From NCBI GenBank assembly GCA_013396655.1, contig WBMV01000462.1, positions 657,635 to 721,634 on the forward strand: 64,000 nt of DNA. The letters are read 5' to 3'. The notes beneath the pieces were generated by a model. That model did no database searches. It was not told the origin of the DNA and saw only the letters and a program-made list of their open reading frames with translations. The first letter of the stretch is position 1; each line of letters starts with the position of its first letter. Both the position numbers and the translations under genes were made by a program. The stretch comes from Campylorhamphus procurvoides (Eukaryota > Chordata > Aves > Passeriformes > Dendrocolaptidae). Positions 48,325 through 62,843 of the stretch are shown in pieces.

Positions 48325-48972
48325 TGTCGCTTCCTGATATTTAAAAAACAGCCTCATGTTTCACAAGGATAAAGTCAAGGAGATGCTTATCCAGGCAGCA
48401 AGAAAAAAAATCCCTTCTTAACTTACTTCTGAAGTTATCTGGGGCTGCTGCAAAGCGAGAAACAACTTCAAATAGATGGAATTACAGTTGCCTTTACAAG
48501 TTATTTTGCTATTTCTTCACTGCAGAAATAAATCCCTTTGTTCTGTCAGAAAAAAATGTGCAAGAAGAGATTGTCCTTAATACAAACTCTACGGCTGATT
48601 ATTTCTTAAAATAAACAAAAAAGAGATGTTAAGAAAATAAACTGAGCTTCCTAAAGATGAATATGAACATTGCATACATTTCGGGTTGCAGCTGAAGGTC
48701 ATGTCCCCTTAGAGCACAGTCATCATTTGGAGTGCCTGAGCCAGTGGGAGTGGGGTTGGATTGCTGACCCCCAGGAACTGGATTTGGGCTCCAATTTCCC
48801 AACTTGAGCTTTGCTTCTGCAAGGATGAATTAATCCAGACCCAGTGCCCAGACCACAGTGCTGGGAATACGTCACAGTGTCTGCAGGAGCTCCTTTGGCT
48901 GACGTGGCCAAAGGTTAGAGGTTGTGACATTAAAGCTGCCAGGAATTCTCCATCAGGAACTTCTTGTAGCTC

Positions 48973-48987
48973 TTTTTTTTTTTTTTT
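48973..48987. repeat. Poly-T run, 15 bases
   Basis: Uninterrupted T run; a second run of 11 T lies at 49063-49073. If either were the A tail of a minus-strand retrocopy, the copy would lie at higher coordinates; nothing there is recognisable as a gene. Confidence 0.8.
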
Positions 48988-51900
48988 ATTTCTCATCCCA
49001 AACTAAAAAATCTGGCAGAAAATTCTGTCCTGCACCTTTGCTCTCTTTTTCCTTTATCATCCTTTTTTTTTTTATCCTCCTCAACACTGGAACAAAGAGC
49101 TCTTTCCACTGAGAAAGAAGCAGTGGAAAAATTATGGTGAGAGAAAAAATGAAGGAAATTGGGTTTCTCCCAGCAACATGTTGGATCTGTAACAGTGATT
49201 AAAGTGCCAATTCCCAGGGAACCTGTGGCATTATGTGTTTGGCTTCCCAAGGAATTTGAGTGCCAAATTCCCTCCAGATCCCTAAGAAAAGCACAGCCCA
49301 GGTGCCTGTGTAGGAACAAGTAGCCCTGAGCTTTACCAGCTCTCCTCCCTTTCATGTCAGCAGTGGATCTGCTCAAGGGTTAACGGTGTCTTTAACTTCC
49401 ATCAGCCGGATTGCGACTCAATTTTACATTTCATCCCTCTGCACAGAACTCCTATTGATGTCAATATCCTGTTCAGGGGTTTTTTTTCTTCCTTTTGATG
49501 TTTGATTTTCTCCTGCTGGCTGCGTGCATGTACACAGAGGCTGATCAGAGTATCTGACATTTATTTTAACGAGGGAGGAGAGGGGATGGGATGTTTTGTC
49601 TCGCACAACATCCCCTGCCCTGTGAGGGGAGGGAGCTGTCACCAGATCATGTCACAGATGGAATATACACTTACTCGGCTGACAACTGTTAATTGGAGAG
49701 CATGAAACCTGCCTGGGCTGCTGAGGGAGTTGAAGCCTTGAACTGAGGCTGGGGAGGTGTGGGGAGGTCAGTGAGCAGCGATGGGATGCAGGACACGTTC
49801 CCACCCCGTGGAGATAAGGAGTGACTGAACACACTGTGACCAGCTGTGGCAGCTCCGTGGCAGGGCTGGAGATTATGGCTGGAGACTGCCACGTTTCTTG
49901 GCTGTCTCCTCCTTCCCCAACAGCACTGGGATGGGCACTCCAGGTTCAGGCTGAGACCCACAGCTGCTTCTAGTCCAAGCCTTGTTTTCATGGATGCCCC
50001 TTGGATGGGAATGAGAAGTTGGATTTGCTACGTGTTCTTCCTACAGATCATCCCTCATAAAGTAATGCCCTTTGCCCCATGGCACAGGCACAGCAAAATG
50101 CCATAAAAATATGTCCCAAAATTGGTGTTGATGTTGGAGCACCTGAACAGCCTGAGCTGTATCCAGGCAGAAAAAACTGCCCGTGAAAATCTTCCCGAAT
50201 TTTTTCATATTTCTTGATACAACTATTGCCAGGTTCAGGGTTTGGAATCCAAAATCCGCATCCAGATTTCCTTTGGCAGTGACTTCTTCAACTTAGGATG
50301 GGCTGACACAACTGGGGAATGAAGGCATGTATTGAAGCCTGAGACAATTTGGCCTCTGCTCAGAATCCACGAGTTCAACCCATGTCTTTGCAAATAATTT
50401 CCTCTCTCGAGGCTGCTCGCACTTCTTTCCTCTGGCTGGGAGGGGAGAAGGGTCAGTGCCTGGGAGGACAGATGGGAGTCAGGGCATTTCCATGGAGTGC
50501 CATCATCCATACTCAGAGACAACTAAGCAAGAGCTTGTGCACCCAGTGGGTGTTTGGTGGAGCTCTGCTGGAGGAGCTGACACAACCTTGCCAGTGGTAG
50601 CTGAGCTAATAATATTTTAACAATGTGCAACTGCTCTGTTTATGGTAAAAGTGCTGACCACACGGAGCACGATGGGTTTCTGTGCACGGTACCTCACCAG
50701 GAAAAAATGCAAAACCCACGAAGAACAACCCAAGTCTGCACTTTTCCCAGTCCCCAGATCATTTTCTGCAGTAGCTGGAATGTTTCTGATGTGGCATTTC
50801 CTACCATGCTGCTCCCAGGCCAGGAGCTGAAGGAACGTGGCTCAGGAGCAGGAATGGTGGCACTGGGTGGGTTCTGTCCATGAGGGACTTCCCCAGGGAA
50901 GATGGGACATTGACCTTGGGACAGGAGTGGAGGGATGGAAACACAGCCCTTCTAGGAGCAGACTGGAGGACAGATCTGTCATCTTCAGTGTGTCATTGCT
51001 TCTTTTTGTAAATTACCAGTGTCAACATTCAGCTACAAACCTCTTCCTTGCTAAAATCACATGCTGCAATCAATAAGTCAGCACATCTACAAGGCTTTGG
51101 GATTCCCCAGTGTGAAACAGGGCAGATAAATAATAATCAGATCACTGGGAGACCAGACACTTTTCTCTCTTGATCAGCAAAGAACACTCCATAATTCTAC
51201 TCACAGCTGACACGAAGGAAAAGATGATGATGATAATAAGAATATTAGTAACAATTGGTAATGTAATAAATTGCTATGCAAATCTTCCAGCCAACAGGAA
51301 AGCATTTTACTGGCCTCTTTCCATATTATAGGGTTTAATTAATACGATATATGGACAAACATCTATTTTATTTCCAGAATGGGAGTTGTAATTTCCTGAG
51401 GCTTGGAAACCCAGATGTTTTTGAGCTTAGAAATGTAAGGATTTGGTTTGAAAGAGTATTTCAGTAAAGGTTGGAGGGGGGTGTCTTTTATTTAGTTCAA
51501 AGTTTAATTTGTGTGCTTTCAGCTGAAGTTCAGAGCTTCTGATCGGATGCTTGCTGGGAGCAGGAATAGTGAAGGGCTGAAATATGCAGACAGCCACAGG
51601 ACAATAGCTGTGGGAAGCCTTGTCTGCCTTTGAAATGAGTTGTCAGCCAAGGGACTGGGATGGTCCCAGGCTAGAAGCAGCCCAGGATGCTGACAGGCGA
51701 TGTGAGCAGGGATCATGGCCCTCGAAAGCGAGACACAGATCCCAAAATAAATCCTGCCTTGTGGCACAGCCTGCCCAGCCACCATCGTGGTGTGGCACTG
51801 GAAGGGCTCCCAGACTGGTTTTGAATGATACCCTTGAGATTAAAGTTAGAGAGTTCCTGGGGTTAGTCATCCACAGGCATAATAAAGATCCATTTCTTCT

Positions 51901-54143
51901 TTTTCCCTGAGTTTCTCTGCCTTCTATGGCCTGGAATAGTGACTCATGTCTTAAGTACATTAAACCCTTCTTCATGGGCCCATGGATGGAGAAATCATTA
52001 AGGAGCTGACAACATCTCTAGCTCAAAAGTCAGCGCACACTGAGTCATTAAATGTTCCTGAGATGGGGATGCAAACCACTTTGCTGTATCTCTAAGCCTT
52101 TTTCCCACCCACTTTTTGAAAGCTTGTGTTTCTCATTAACTTTTTCAAGTCCCACCACCTCCACAGAGCTGTCATGAAGCATTATTCCAGATGTGGGCAA
52201 TGCCATCCTCTTCCCGAGGCTGGTTACACATTCACAGGATGAAGCATCTCTCGAAAAGAAAGAGCCATTAAACCCAATGGAACGGAGGATTTTAAAAAGC
52301 CCAGAAATTCTCATTTTTCTTCTTATGCTGTCATTATTTTAATGCTTCTGGTCATGAGAGTAATTGCAAATCGGCTCCTCTACCAGGACCAAAATCTCTG
52401 ATTTCCTCCTTTGAGCACTTTTAGGAATTAATGCAAACTTAGTTACATCTTGGTTAGTGTCTACTTTCCTTTTCCTTGTCTTAGTTTCCCAGATCAGAAC
52501 TTGACCATTTGGAAACCTTCCTGCAGTGCTGAGCCAACTGTCCTACCCCCACCAGACTCATGCCTTGCAGAATCAGGATTTCCTGCAGGAGAAATGGATC
52601 TTGGCAGAAGTAATTTTGTACCCAAACACTGCAGCCCCTGCTTTTCTCTAGAGCTCTGCAAAATACACTCGCATGCCACTTTTTGTTCTTAGTGGAGTCC
52701 AAAGAGTTTCAGCAAGATCAACCCTGGTTATCAATTGTGTCTGCACTGGAGAAGCCAAAAATTGTGGAGTTCTTTGATAAAGTTTGTAACCCAACACAGG
52801 GCTGAGTGGTGCAAAAACACTCAAGCTGATTGTCAGTGGATGGAAACTGAAGCCCCAGTTTTTGGTCTGCTCAACAAGTTTAAAAAATAGGGCTCTGAGG
52901 TAACTTGATGTCCAAATCACGCTGAGTGCCAGCGATAATTACAGTGGAGTCGATATGGACTCAGTGTGTCCACTAATCAAGGGGTTTGAGGGTTGTCACA
53001 GCTACCTGCAGCACAGCTGACTGGGATGCTGATGCTTTTCTACAGGCAGAATAAATTGCTCTTAGGTTTAGTCTGTTCACACTGCTAGAAAACGTGTCCC
53101 CCCAGCAGCAGCTCGTGGCTCAAACTGGCTTTATCCTCAGCATGCTGCCAGCATGGCTTGAGCTGGAACAAGCTGGTCTTCGAGTGGAAAGGCTCAGTTG
53201 CCACATCGAGTCCCTGGGGCTGTCATTCCTGTGTGACAGCCTTTCCCTTCTGAAGGCCTGGGGGATGCTGGGTCAAAAAACTCTGCAGGCTGCAAAGTTC
53301 TGAGTTCTGGCCTCAGGACTGGGGAATTTTAAGCTACACAAGTGGCCTGAAAATTAGAAGAGTCCTCTCTGTAGGCACAGCAACCCCAAGCCTTCAGAAG
53401 TCATGAGATGGCTCAAAATGTCCTATTTAAGAGCAGTGTTGCTTCATAATAAACTCCTAACTCAACTTATTCTAGGATTCCCACCCCACTAAATCTTCAG
53501 CATTTACAGGTCCTGTTTGCTCTGGGATCCATTTGGGCCAGCAGAAAAATACCAAAAGTCTTGATAAAATTGGGAACCCACCATGAGAACTGTCTTACAA
53601 CCACCCAGATGAACTGATCAGATTTTGGAAGTGATGTAAATCCCTCCATACCTGTGTTCTCTAAATTAGCACCTAAAAATACAGAAGGCTGTGCCTGTCT
53701 AGACATATTTTAATCGAGAGCTCATTCTTCTTCCTTCTGCTATTTAGCCTGTAAGTGCCATGGCTGAAATCATCTTCCAAATACAGAGGCTTCACAAAAT
53801 TGCAGGGAAGAGGCACCACTGTATCATTATCCTCCTCAGAAGAGCCTGTTAAAAATACACCACATATCCATGCAGGCTCTGGGGCTGAGAGGGGCAGCAC
53901 TTTTGGATGCAGTCACCAGCTCAGGATTTTATTTTGGGATAAGCAATCAGCTGGGATAATGTGTGTTTCAATCTCTTTTCTATGCCCTGAACAATTCCTG
54001 GTTGAGATATGGGCTCCCATCTGTCCAGGGAAAGCAATGTAGCCCCTTGGAAACCATCTCAACATCCATTGGATGGGCTGGAACATCCCAACTGAAGCAG
54101 GTGATGTCCTCACCCATAGGATTTTGGAGTGGGTGTAAGCAGC

Positions 54144-54241
54144 AGTGGAGGTGTCCCTGCCCATGGCAGCAGGAGATAGAATGAGATGGTCTTTAAGGTC
54201 CCTTCCAACCCAAACCATTCCAGGATTCCAGGATTCTATGA
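54144..54241 (+). mobile_element. CR1 LINE 3' tail with expanded octamer end
   Basis: GGAGGTGTCCCTGCCCATGG, GATGGTCTTTAAGGTCCCTT and CCAACCCAAACCATTCCAGG. The end carries two copies of an 8-base unit (CCAGGATT CCAGGATT CTATG), the CR1 octamer repeat in a mutated form. Confidence 0.9.
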
Positions 54242-55976
54242 AACAGTGGTGCTTACAGAGGTGTTTTTGGTGGCTGTAGTGTGAGGATCCATGCCCTGGA
54301 ATTGTTTCCTGCTCCCTCCAAGTGTTGAAGTGAAACAGGATGGTAAACAGCTCTACTTCTGCTTCTATTTCCAGCCAATGTCATCTTGCTTCTGCTTATG
54401 TTCAGTTCTGGAGCCTCAGACCATGAGCTAATTTGGCTCCTCAGAGCACAGGCAGAAGCCAAATAGAAAGGGGAAGAGAAAGGAAAAAAAAATACAGAGC
54501 AAACAAGGTCCCTGTTTTCCAAGGCAAAGGGCTGTGATGGCACCAGCCCCTCTTTCCATCCAGTCCCTTAGCAACGTAATCCTGTATTTTCTGTGCTCTC
54601 TCCCTGCCCCAAATTCTGCATGTGGCTCTGAGGGCCGGGAGCGATGGCTTGTGGCTCACCACAGTCAGGACAGTTTTCATGTGGTCTCAGTCCCCTCTGA
54701 GGAATACAAATCTGTGGAATGAGAATATTACAGCTCTGTGAGGCACAGCCTCTCCTTCCTCCAGAGGGACATTGCATTTCAGTGAGGTAGCAGAGCCTGG
54801 GAAGGGGCTCCCCTGGTTCCTCTTCCAGGATGTATTTAAAGGAATCACAAAACCCCTTCTTCCAGCACCTTTTCCACTGACCATCACCCACCTCATGTCC
54901 TTGAGCTTCTGCCAAGGGCTTTGGCCCCCAAAGAATCCCATGGTAAGGGAGAAGCTCCTGGGAAAATGATGCTGAAAGAGCAAAGCCCAGGAAGCAACAT
55001 TTTTGTTTGTGCATGTTTTGTTTTGTTTGATTTCTGTTTGGCAAAGGGTGAACCTAAAGCACTTCTATGGACATAGTCAGAAATATATTCAACTTTTAGC
55101 ATCATTCCCAGTCCCAGTTTTTCTTTCCAAATGAAACAGGGGGGTGGAGGATTCTCCCAGGACAGGAAAACTAATTCCTTCTGTCCTTTCTCCCAAAACC
55201 TGCTCAACACCTCAACATAAAGTCAATTTTTCTATAGAAAAATAAAACCTGGAAAAACCATTCTGAAGGATGGCTCAAAGATATATATTTTTTATTTGAT
55301 GAACTGATAAGGGAGGTTTCTGGCCTCACTGCAAGCCATTAGTACACAATAGCTTGCCAAATTTTGAGCACACATGATGTTTAATTCTCTCCAAGCTGTG
55401 CCCTGGGACAACTGTGCTAAAAACCAGGGCTGAGAAAAAATAATGAGTGATGGTACCAGTACCAGCCGTGCCAAGAGAAGCTCCCAGTGGATCCCAGGAC
55501 ACACACTGAGCCCTGCCAGCATCAGTTCTCTCTCTTGCTGGCTCTAACAGATGGGCAAAGTGTGACAACAATGTGGAACAGGGAAAGAAAAATAATAAGA
55601 CACTCAAAACAAAGGCCATGAGGGGTATTTTTGTACATTGGACCAGTCTCTCATGGGGAACACAAGCAGAAATGTCATTTATTTCCCTCCCAAACCAGCT
55701 GCTTGAGGCCACCTTTCCTCCTGCTTGCAAACTTCTCCAGTCTTCCCATCTCCCCACATGAGTTCAGCCTCAGAAGGGTTTCATTAACAAACAGCCAAGA
55801 TCTTTGCAAATTCTCCTTAGTTCTGCAAATTCAAGGCCTGTCAGTTCCCAACACTGGGAAAACATCAGGCTCTTGTGGGCTTTCCATGGCTCTTTGTTGT
55901 AAGATCATTGGAGAGCTAATGGCCATTCATGAACTCCCTGTGTTGCAACACGATCCCTTTTTTTCCAGGATGATTT

Positions 55977-56014
55977 AAGAAAAAGAGAAGAAGAAAAAAG
56001 AGAAAGAAGAAAGT
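55977..56014. repeat. Uninterrupted purine tract, 38 bases
   Basis: Only A and G on the plus strand, in GAAGAA/AAAGAG words. Low-complexity sequence. Confidence 0.85.
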
Positions 56015-57173
56015 CTTTTAGCAGAGACATTTCAACAGTTCCTTTAATGGGTATATAAACAGGAACAAAATCAAACAGCGATTACTTGTAATTATACTTT
56101 AGCCTAAAAAATCCCACACATGTGAAACGATTTCCATAGCAATTACTGAGGACTTTCTGCACACACTTGGCTGACACAATTATTCCGAGTGTGCCCTTCA
56201 GGAGGGAGCAAATTCCTTCCCCTCCTGGTTGCTGGGTTTTCCTCCTCCCTGCAGACCTGCCATCCTCAGAGATGGCTTTTGCAGCGGCTGCAGCTAAGCA
56301 TCCTGAGGGGTCACTGCAACGAGACTGAAATGCTGCTGCTGGAGTGAGAAAATCAGGGAGAAAAAATGGAAAAAGATATGATTCTTAATTTTTTATTTAA
56401 ATAAAACACTCTTTGTTTGTGCTGGTGGGAGGGGTGGCAACTGAGGGCTCAGGGTAGGGGGGAATAAACTCAGAGCCTTGTGCCACCTTCCTTTTTACAT
56501 ACCTGGCTGCATTGACCTGGGGCTGAGGGATCTGAAGGACATTGCATTTTTCCTGCAGCACAGGGACCATGTGAAGCCTCCAAGCAGCTGTGCCAAAACT
56601 CAGGTGTCCTCACCATGCAGGTGGGGCCAGAACTGACCAGTCCTTCCTGTAAAGGCAACAGCACCAGTGGGAGTGGTGACAGCAGGGATGGCAATTCCAC
56701 TTGTTCCCGTGGAAATGTGTTCTGGAGTCAGGTCAGAGCCTGTGCTGGGGCTCCTTCTGCCTCCAGAGACAGCACAACAGCCGGCTGCCTGATTTCTATT
56801 CCGACCAGCACGGCTGCTTAATCTTGACTTATGGAGGAAACATATGGAATGTATTGAAAAAAAATATTGCTGTGCTCTCTGCAGCTCCTCTCTCCCTTTC
56901 CTTGGAGCAGGGGCCAGAAATATTAAACATCTGGGATCCTTTAGCTCAGGCTGACTTACCAGGGCTCTCACCCCATGGGCCACGGCTTAGTCCGCCCTGC
57001 AGGTACCACGGAGGGACGTGGAGAGCATTTTGCTGAGATCAGCCCACTCTCTCCAAGGAACGTGATCTGCTCCCTCAAGGCATGGGGTCTGCAGGTGGAG
57101 GCAGAACTGAGCTCAGGTTCAAACCTTCCCAAGGCATTTGGCTGTCAGGGGTGCCTGAGCAAAGCCCACAGCT

Positions 57174-57260
57174 CATGGAATGACAGAATGGTTTGGATTG
57201 GAAGCGACTTTAAAGCTCATCTCGTTCCAACCTTCCACTAGAAGGTCCTTCCAGCCCAGG
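57174..57260 (-). mobile_element. CR1 LINE 3' tail with internal deletion
   Basis: Complement of CR1: CATGGAATGACAGAATGGTT, GCGACTTTAAAGCTCATCTC, then CCAACC joined directly to TTCCACTAGA. The section that normally lies between (about 30 bases around the GCCATGGGCAGGGACA block) is absent, so the copy carries a short deletion. Confidence 0.85.
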
Positions 57261-60200
57261 CAATCCATCACTGTAGATAGGATAGTGTCAAGGTCTCCAG
57301 TGATACACAGTTTTCTGAAAGCCTATCTTTAATAAGAGCAATTTTCTTTAAAAACAAAGAAACAAAACCAAGAGGTTTTTTGTGCCCAGCTGCTGCTGTG
57401 CAGCAACAACCACCCATGTCAGAGCAGACTGTCCTGGTAAACCCCCCCACCAAATGGCATTAAATGGGATTTCAGCACTGGGGAAGGTTTTGCCCTCCTC
57501 AGCATAGGGACGAAGGTTACCTGGAGCTATCAGCATTTCCAGTCTGCCCTCAGAGGGGCAGGAAATGGTTGGGTGCCCCATGCCCAGCCCAGCCACAGGT
57601 AATTCACACCTCAGGCAGCTGCAAAGCCAGGAGGAAACGGGCTCTGACTTGCCCCTCGGATCATCCAGGCTGCTTGGAGGAGATCCAGAGCCAAGACCTG
57701 GATCCACCCTTTCACCCATCCTTGCCTTTCAGAGGAAAAGGAGAGCAGACTCAGGGTCATTTGAGGGCACTGTGGTTTCCAAGCACAGCAGGAGCTGTAG
57801 AGCAGCCCCACTAGAGTTCTTTGCTGCCCTGGCCCTCAACAGCATTTGGGGTTGTCCCAGCAGGGACAAATGTTGGCCCAGAGACTGTGGGCTTTAAGAT
57901 ATTTGTGAGTCAGGGCTTAGCAGCTCAGACTCAGCTCCTCACAGAACACTTAGGCTTGCACAGCCAGGGACAGCACCCTCTGCCAGAGGCTTCACCGAGC
58001 TGCAGCACTTCCCCAGAGAGGATGGAGATGGAGCTCACACTCCCCAGCAGCTCTGATGGGCAAGAAACCTCCCTGCCCATTCCAGCAGCCTTTGGGACAG
58101 CAAAGCTCCTGCATCAGTCTGTCCCAGAGAGGCACCGAGGTGCAGAGCTCAGCACTCTCCCCTTTTCAACCCACAAGATTTATGACTTCAGCGCAAAGTC
58201 TCCCATTTCTTGAGCTCACCCAACAGATCTTATGTCAACTTCGCATTCTTTCTAAAGTGCCTGCTGTGTTTATTCAGTCCAGCCACTGGTTTATTCGAGT
58301 TAAATATCTGTTTCAATCTGAGGCAAGTTCATTGCAGGTTCCTATTTCCCCACTGCGGGGCTTTAGGATAAAAACCCCACTTGACAGCTGAGTAAATGAC
58401 ACCGATAAAGAGCTTTGCTTGGGCTGTGAAACAGCTGAGAGGGATGGAGAGAACACTCTGAGCTAAAGATGTTCTTATTTATGTATTTGTTGGTGCTGCT
58501 CTGATGTGACCTTGTGCTCCTGCTTTCCTATGGCTTGAACAAAGTGCCAGTCTGGGTATGCTGAACGAAAAATAAAAAGCATTTCTTAATTGTAGCTGGG
58601 ATTGCTGCTGGGAAAAGTGGCTCATTTACTTCTGAGGACTCAGCATGAGCTGCAAGACTCCTGGGATATTCCAAATGGAAAACATATCTGTGCTGCCTCC
58701 CAAAAGGAGGAAGAATAAACTGCCAAGGCTGAAAACATGGGCTCTTTCATGGGACCCAGAAGGTTCCTTTGGATGTGATTGATTCTCCTGCACAGGCATT
58801 TCTAGATATTTTTCTGGCTTTTAAGTTAAGGAAGAAAAAAAGAGACCAGACTCAAGTGTTCTGGAAGGATTTTTGGTCAGCACAGCCCTTCAGCTGTGTG
58901 CTTTGTGGTGCTGCCTGAGATTCCTCCTGAGAGGTAAAACCCTGGGGTCCATGTGCAGCAAAAGGATGGAGAAACAACCCCAGGCAGGACTTTGGGAAAG
59001 GTTTGGTTTCCTTCTGGTGAACTTCCATAAGGCTGTTTATAACAGAGCCTTGTGGGTGTGGATGTGTGTTCGCTTGGGGTCTGAGCCAAGAGAACTCAGT
59101 GGGAGTCCTTTGAAAGTCTTCTCCTCTGCCCTGAGCAGGCCCCGGACTCGGCTTGTACTGGGAATATTCATGGGGAAGGATTTACTTGCAGGAATGTTCT
59201 GGGGAAGGAGCAGATTTTCAGAGCGTGTTGAGAGAAAGCGATTACCGACCTCATAAATAAGAGCATTGGCACTGGCAGGGGTGAACTAAGTGAAGAGTAC
59301 ATTAGGAGCACGGGTCATCCAAAGCCAAAACCCGAGGAAGAAAGTCTTCTGACTCCAAGAAATTGCTCACATGCTATCAATCCTCCCAGATATTTTGATT
59401 TACAATCAATTGCTGCTTGCAACATGAAGTGATGTGGCAGGAGGGAGCAGAGGAGTCGTAGCCAGTGAGGTACCGGGACATTTTTGGCACGTAGGGGTAA
59501 ATATTTAAGCTCTGCAAGTGCTGGAAGAGTGGGGGCAGTCGGGGAAGTCCCCACTTCAGTGTGGTGGGGAGGGACTGTGACAGCCAGAGCAGCCCAGCGA
59601 CGGGACCCTTCTCCTGAGCTGGGCTGCTTCAGCTGCTTCCACGGTTTGAGTGCTCTCCTGGCCTCCCCTTTGCCTCAGCTGTGCCAAGCACTGAGTGGAA
59701 CCAGCTGATAAAAGCTGGAAGTGTATCAAAGATGTGATTTGAACACAGTAATCCAGTCCTCATCTGCAGGCCAGAATCACCATCTGCTCAACGTGTCCTG
59801 CCCCGGTTCTTCACCGCTGGGTGAGGACCATGTACAGCATCCCTGAGCTTCTCAAAGGAGCCCAGAAACCTGATTCCTCTCGCACTCTGGTGAAAGTTTC
59901 TGGACTCTTAGTGATGTTAGAAGAGGAGAAGGAACTCACATGTTGCACGACTCATGGAAATATCCGAACATGGTCAGGGGCCCAGAGGGATTGGTTTATA
60001 GGGATAAATTAGAGCCTGGATCTATAGCTTGGTTCAGAGAGGTGAGTGAGAGGAGTGGACATGAAGGCAGCCTGGAAGGATTTCAAGGGTGTGAGCACAG
60101 AGAACTGAGTTGAAATCTGTGGGATGGGACAAGGTATGACTGGGAGCAAAGAATGATATGGAAGGGGGAAGGACTGTGCAGTCTGAGATGAGTGACATGG

Positions 60201-62841
60201 CCCAGGGTCATATTGTTGCCATGAAAGACTAGAAAATAGGACTTTTTAATTTAACTAATTGCTTCATTTATTTTGTTGAAGTGCCATTAAGCATGACCAT
60301 TTCTTGCCAGCTGGTTTTGGAACTTGCAGAACAATCACAGAGAGGTTTTGTGCATCATCCCTCTGTCCAGCATCACGTGCTGTGCAATTTTGGGAGCTTA
60401 AGGGTCCTCTCTCAGTAAAAGTAAACACACAAATATTAAACCAGGGGATATGGAAAAATTACTGGGGCTTTCCACAATAAATTGGTAAGAAGACAGGACC
60501 TGTATTCTGAAAGATTTTAACCTTCAACATGTGTGATTGTGGGATCTCATCTATTTTTCATCTTTGACTGCCCAAATCTCTGTTGGAATAAAAAAGCACT
60601 CTCTGAGAATGGCTCCACTTTATCTTAGCCAAGGGTTACTCTTTAAAAACCCTCTGCATATTCTTACGTCATGCACTGGGAAGCTTTTACTAATTAGGGA
60701 CAGATGAATCAATCCAGATAAAATTAAATCCTGTCTCAACTTTTGCCCCAGTTCCCGAGCACATCCTTTCCTGTCGCTCGCAGGGGCCTGGAGTGCCTGA
60801 CTTGTTCTCATGGCTTCGGTTGTGTTTTGGTGGCTCTGGTTTCCAGGCTCAACGTTTGACTTCTTTGGGAATACAGGCTCTGGATGCTTTTTGTCCTGCT
60901 TAACAGAAAGCAGAAGAGATGTGCACACTCCTCAGCAAGGAAACTTCAGACTCAATAAGCCTCAAGGGGACGTGAATATAAACCAAAGCTTTATTTTGCT
61001 GCTGCTGCAAAAAAAAATTCAATTTACATTAATCAAAAACCTCTTAAGAGATTTCCAACGCAGTTTCTGCAGGCTCAAGGAGCTTTGCAGACAGAGGATT
61101 CCCACTGGCTGGGTCTCCACTGGGTCACAATCTCTGCTGGCATCCAGTTGGGGTGTCTAATGCAACACATCTCCCACTGATACCCACCAAAGCACCTCTC
61201 TTGGTGGTTCCTTCATCAAACCTAATCACCTGTGGTCGAAGGAGCGTGTGCCCATGGAACAGCATCCAAGGGAAAACTTGGCATGTCACCATAAGTACAT
61301 TTAGTGCTGATTTATAACGGGGTGTGTAAGTGGAAAATCAGGTTTGCAGGGTTTGAATGGACACCAGCAGTTTTCCCCTTAGCCACGCTGCACCCCCAGA
61401 CTTCCTGAAATTCATTTATCACTGTGCTCCCAATCTCCTTGGGAACAGCTCGGCAGCAAGCAAAGGTAATTCTGTATTCCACAAACTTTCCTCACCTGCT
61501 GCCGAATTCACAGAGAGCTCCAATCACTCCCCTGACCAGGATTTGCTCCTCCACAAATCCCTCAATAAAATATCAACAGCAATCCTCCCTTTCAGACGGA
61601 GGATTGAGGAGTTCTCGTGAACATCGAGCGTAGGTGACAGTCCGTGGCAAATCACTGTTGAGACAGGCTTTGAGTTTCACAAGTTGGTTTCCAATACATT
61701 CATTTTCTAACTAGGAAAGCTTGGTATTTTTCCCAGAAAAACATACACAAATCTCATTTCTCTCTTGTTTTGTTTTGTTTTTCTAAAACATTTATTTTGC
61801 TGTGTCATCCTCCTCAGAGTGTTTGCAGCTTGGCTGGTTTCTGGGACAGAAAGGTAAAGAGAAGGATTCAGAAGAAGATTTATCTGTGTTTGTCCTCATG
61901 TACACGTGAGCCAACGCTTGACTAGTGTGCTGTTCACAACCAGAATGACTCACAAACTCATATGGCCAACATATTTCCTTCCCAGGCACCAGCCCTGCCT
62001 CTGGTTGGGGGACAAACCCCTCGAGTTGGGACTTGCCTCTTTTGGGGGGGCTTTCCATTGTTTTGCCACTGGTTGAGATTTCCAGCTAAGAGAGGTATCA
62101 AATCCCAAATTTTCACCACTCTTCCCTCTGGGCTAAGCAGAAAGGCTCTTCCCACTGTCAGGAATTGAGCTCTTCACTCAGCTCTGCCTCTTGGTAGGTT
62201 TTGCTCTGTGGGGCACAGCCACGAGCACAATCCCCATCCCAAAGCATAGACCCAGTGAGCATTTCCCCAAGGCTGGGGGGCTGCCTTGCTGCTCCAGACC
62301 ACAGCACCCTTTGGGAGGGAGAGTCTTCCCACCCACTTTCATGAATCCCTCACCCTATTTCTGTCAAGGATGCCATATTTTCACATGGAGGCCAGGCATG
62401 GCATCAGGGAGCAGTGCTGAAACAGCCCTTGGGTGCAAATCAACTCCCAGGCTCTCCCACAGGCTGACACGTCGCTGTCCATGGCTGTGAGAGGTGGGAT
62501 TGATGCCTTCAGACTTGCTTTGGAAGCCACCTCACAAACATGTACAGAACCAACTGCAAGAGGACTGAGTCCTGTGGCATTCACCACTCCTCAAGTGAAG
62601 GGAAAGGGGTTCTGTTGGAGATGTGCAGGGCAGGCACCGGAGATGTTTTAAGCAGCTTTCTACTTCTCCTCTGATTTGCAAGGTTTGCTGTTTAGGTTCT
62701 GACTTAAGCTCTGACTGGAGCTCTCCTTCCCTTCCAAAAGGGCTCTGTTTCTTGTAGGGAAAGCAAAAGCTCACGCCAAATCTCCAAACAAAGCTGTTTG
62801 AAGGTTCCTGCTCTGGTAGTGATTAGTCCAAGATGGAGGAG

Positions 62842-62843
<2 letters not shown>

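Larger units (their letters stand above)
47981..62843. other. Gene-poor stretch with simple repeats and three CR1 tails
   Basis: Includes T runs at 48973-48987 (15) and 49063-49073 (11), a (GAT)n-like patch at 51223-51240, an all-purine 38-mer at 55977-56014 and CR1 tails at 48267, 54144 and 57174. No recognisable exon. The frame at 59821-60012 (63 codons, ATG at 59830) looks mildly protein-like but stands alone. The 51190-51480 part is AT-rich with homeodomain- and POU-type words. Confidence 0.4.

Noticed and set aside
48973..49073. T runs as poly-A tails of a minus-strand processed pseudogene
   Set aside because: No recognisable gene-derived sequence lies on the expected side and no target-site duplication was evident.
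59830..60012. Small ATG-started frame of 60 codons with charged residues
   Set aside because: Stands alone without promoter, splice or homology evidence; short frames of this length occur throughout the window.
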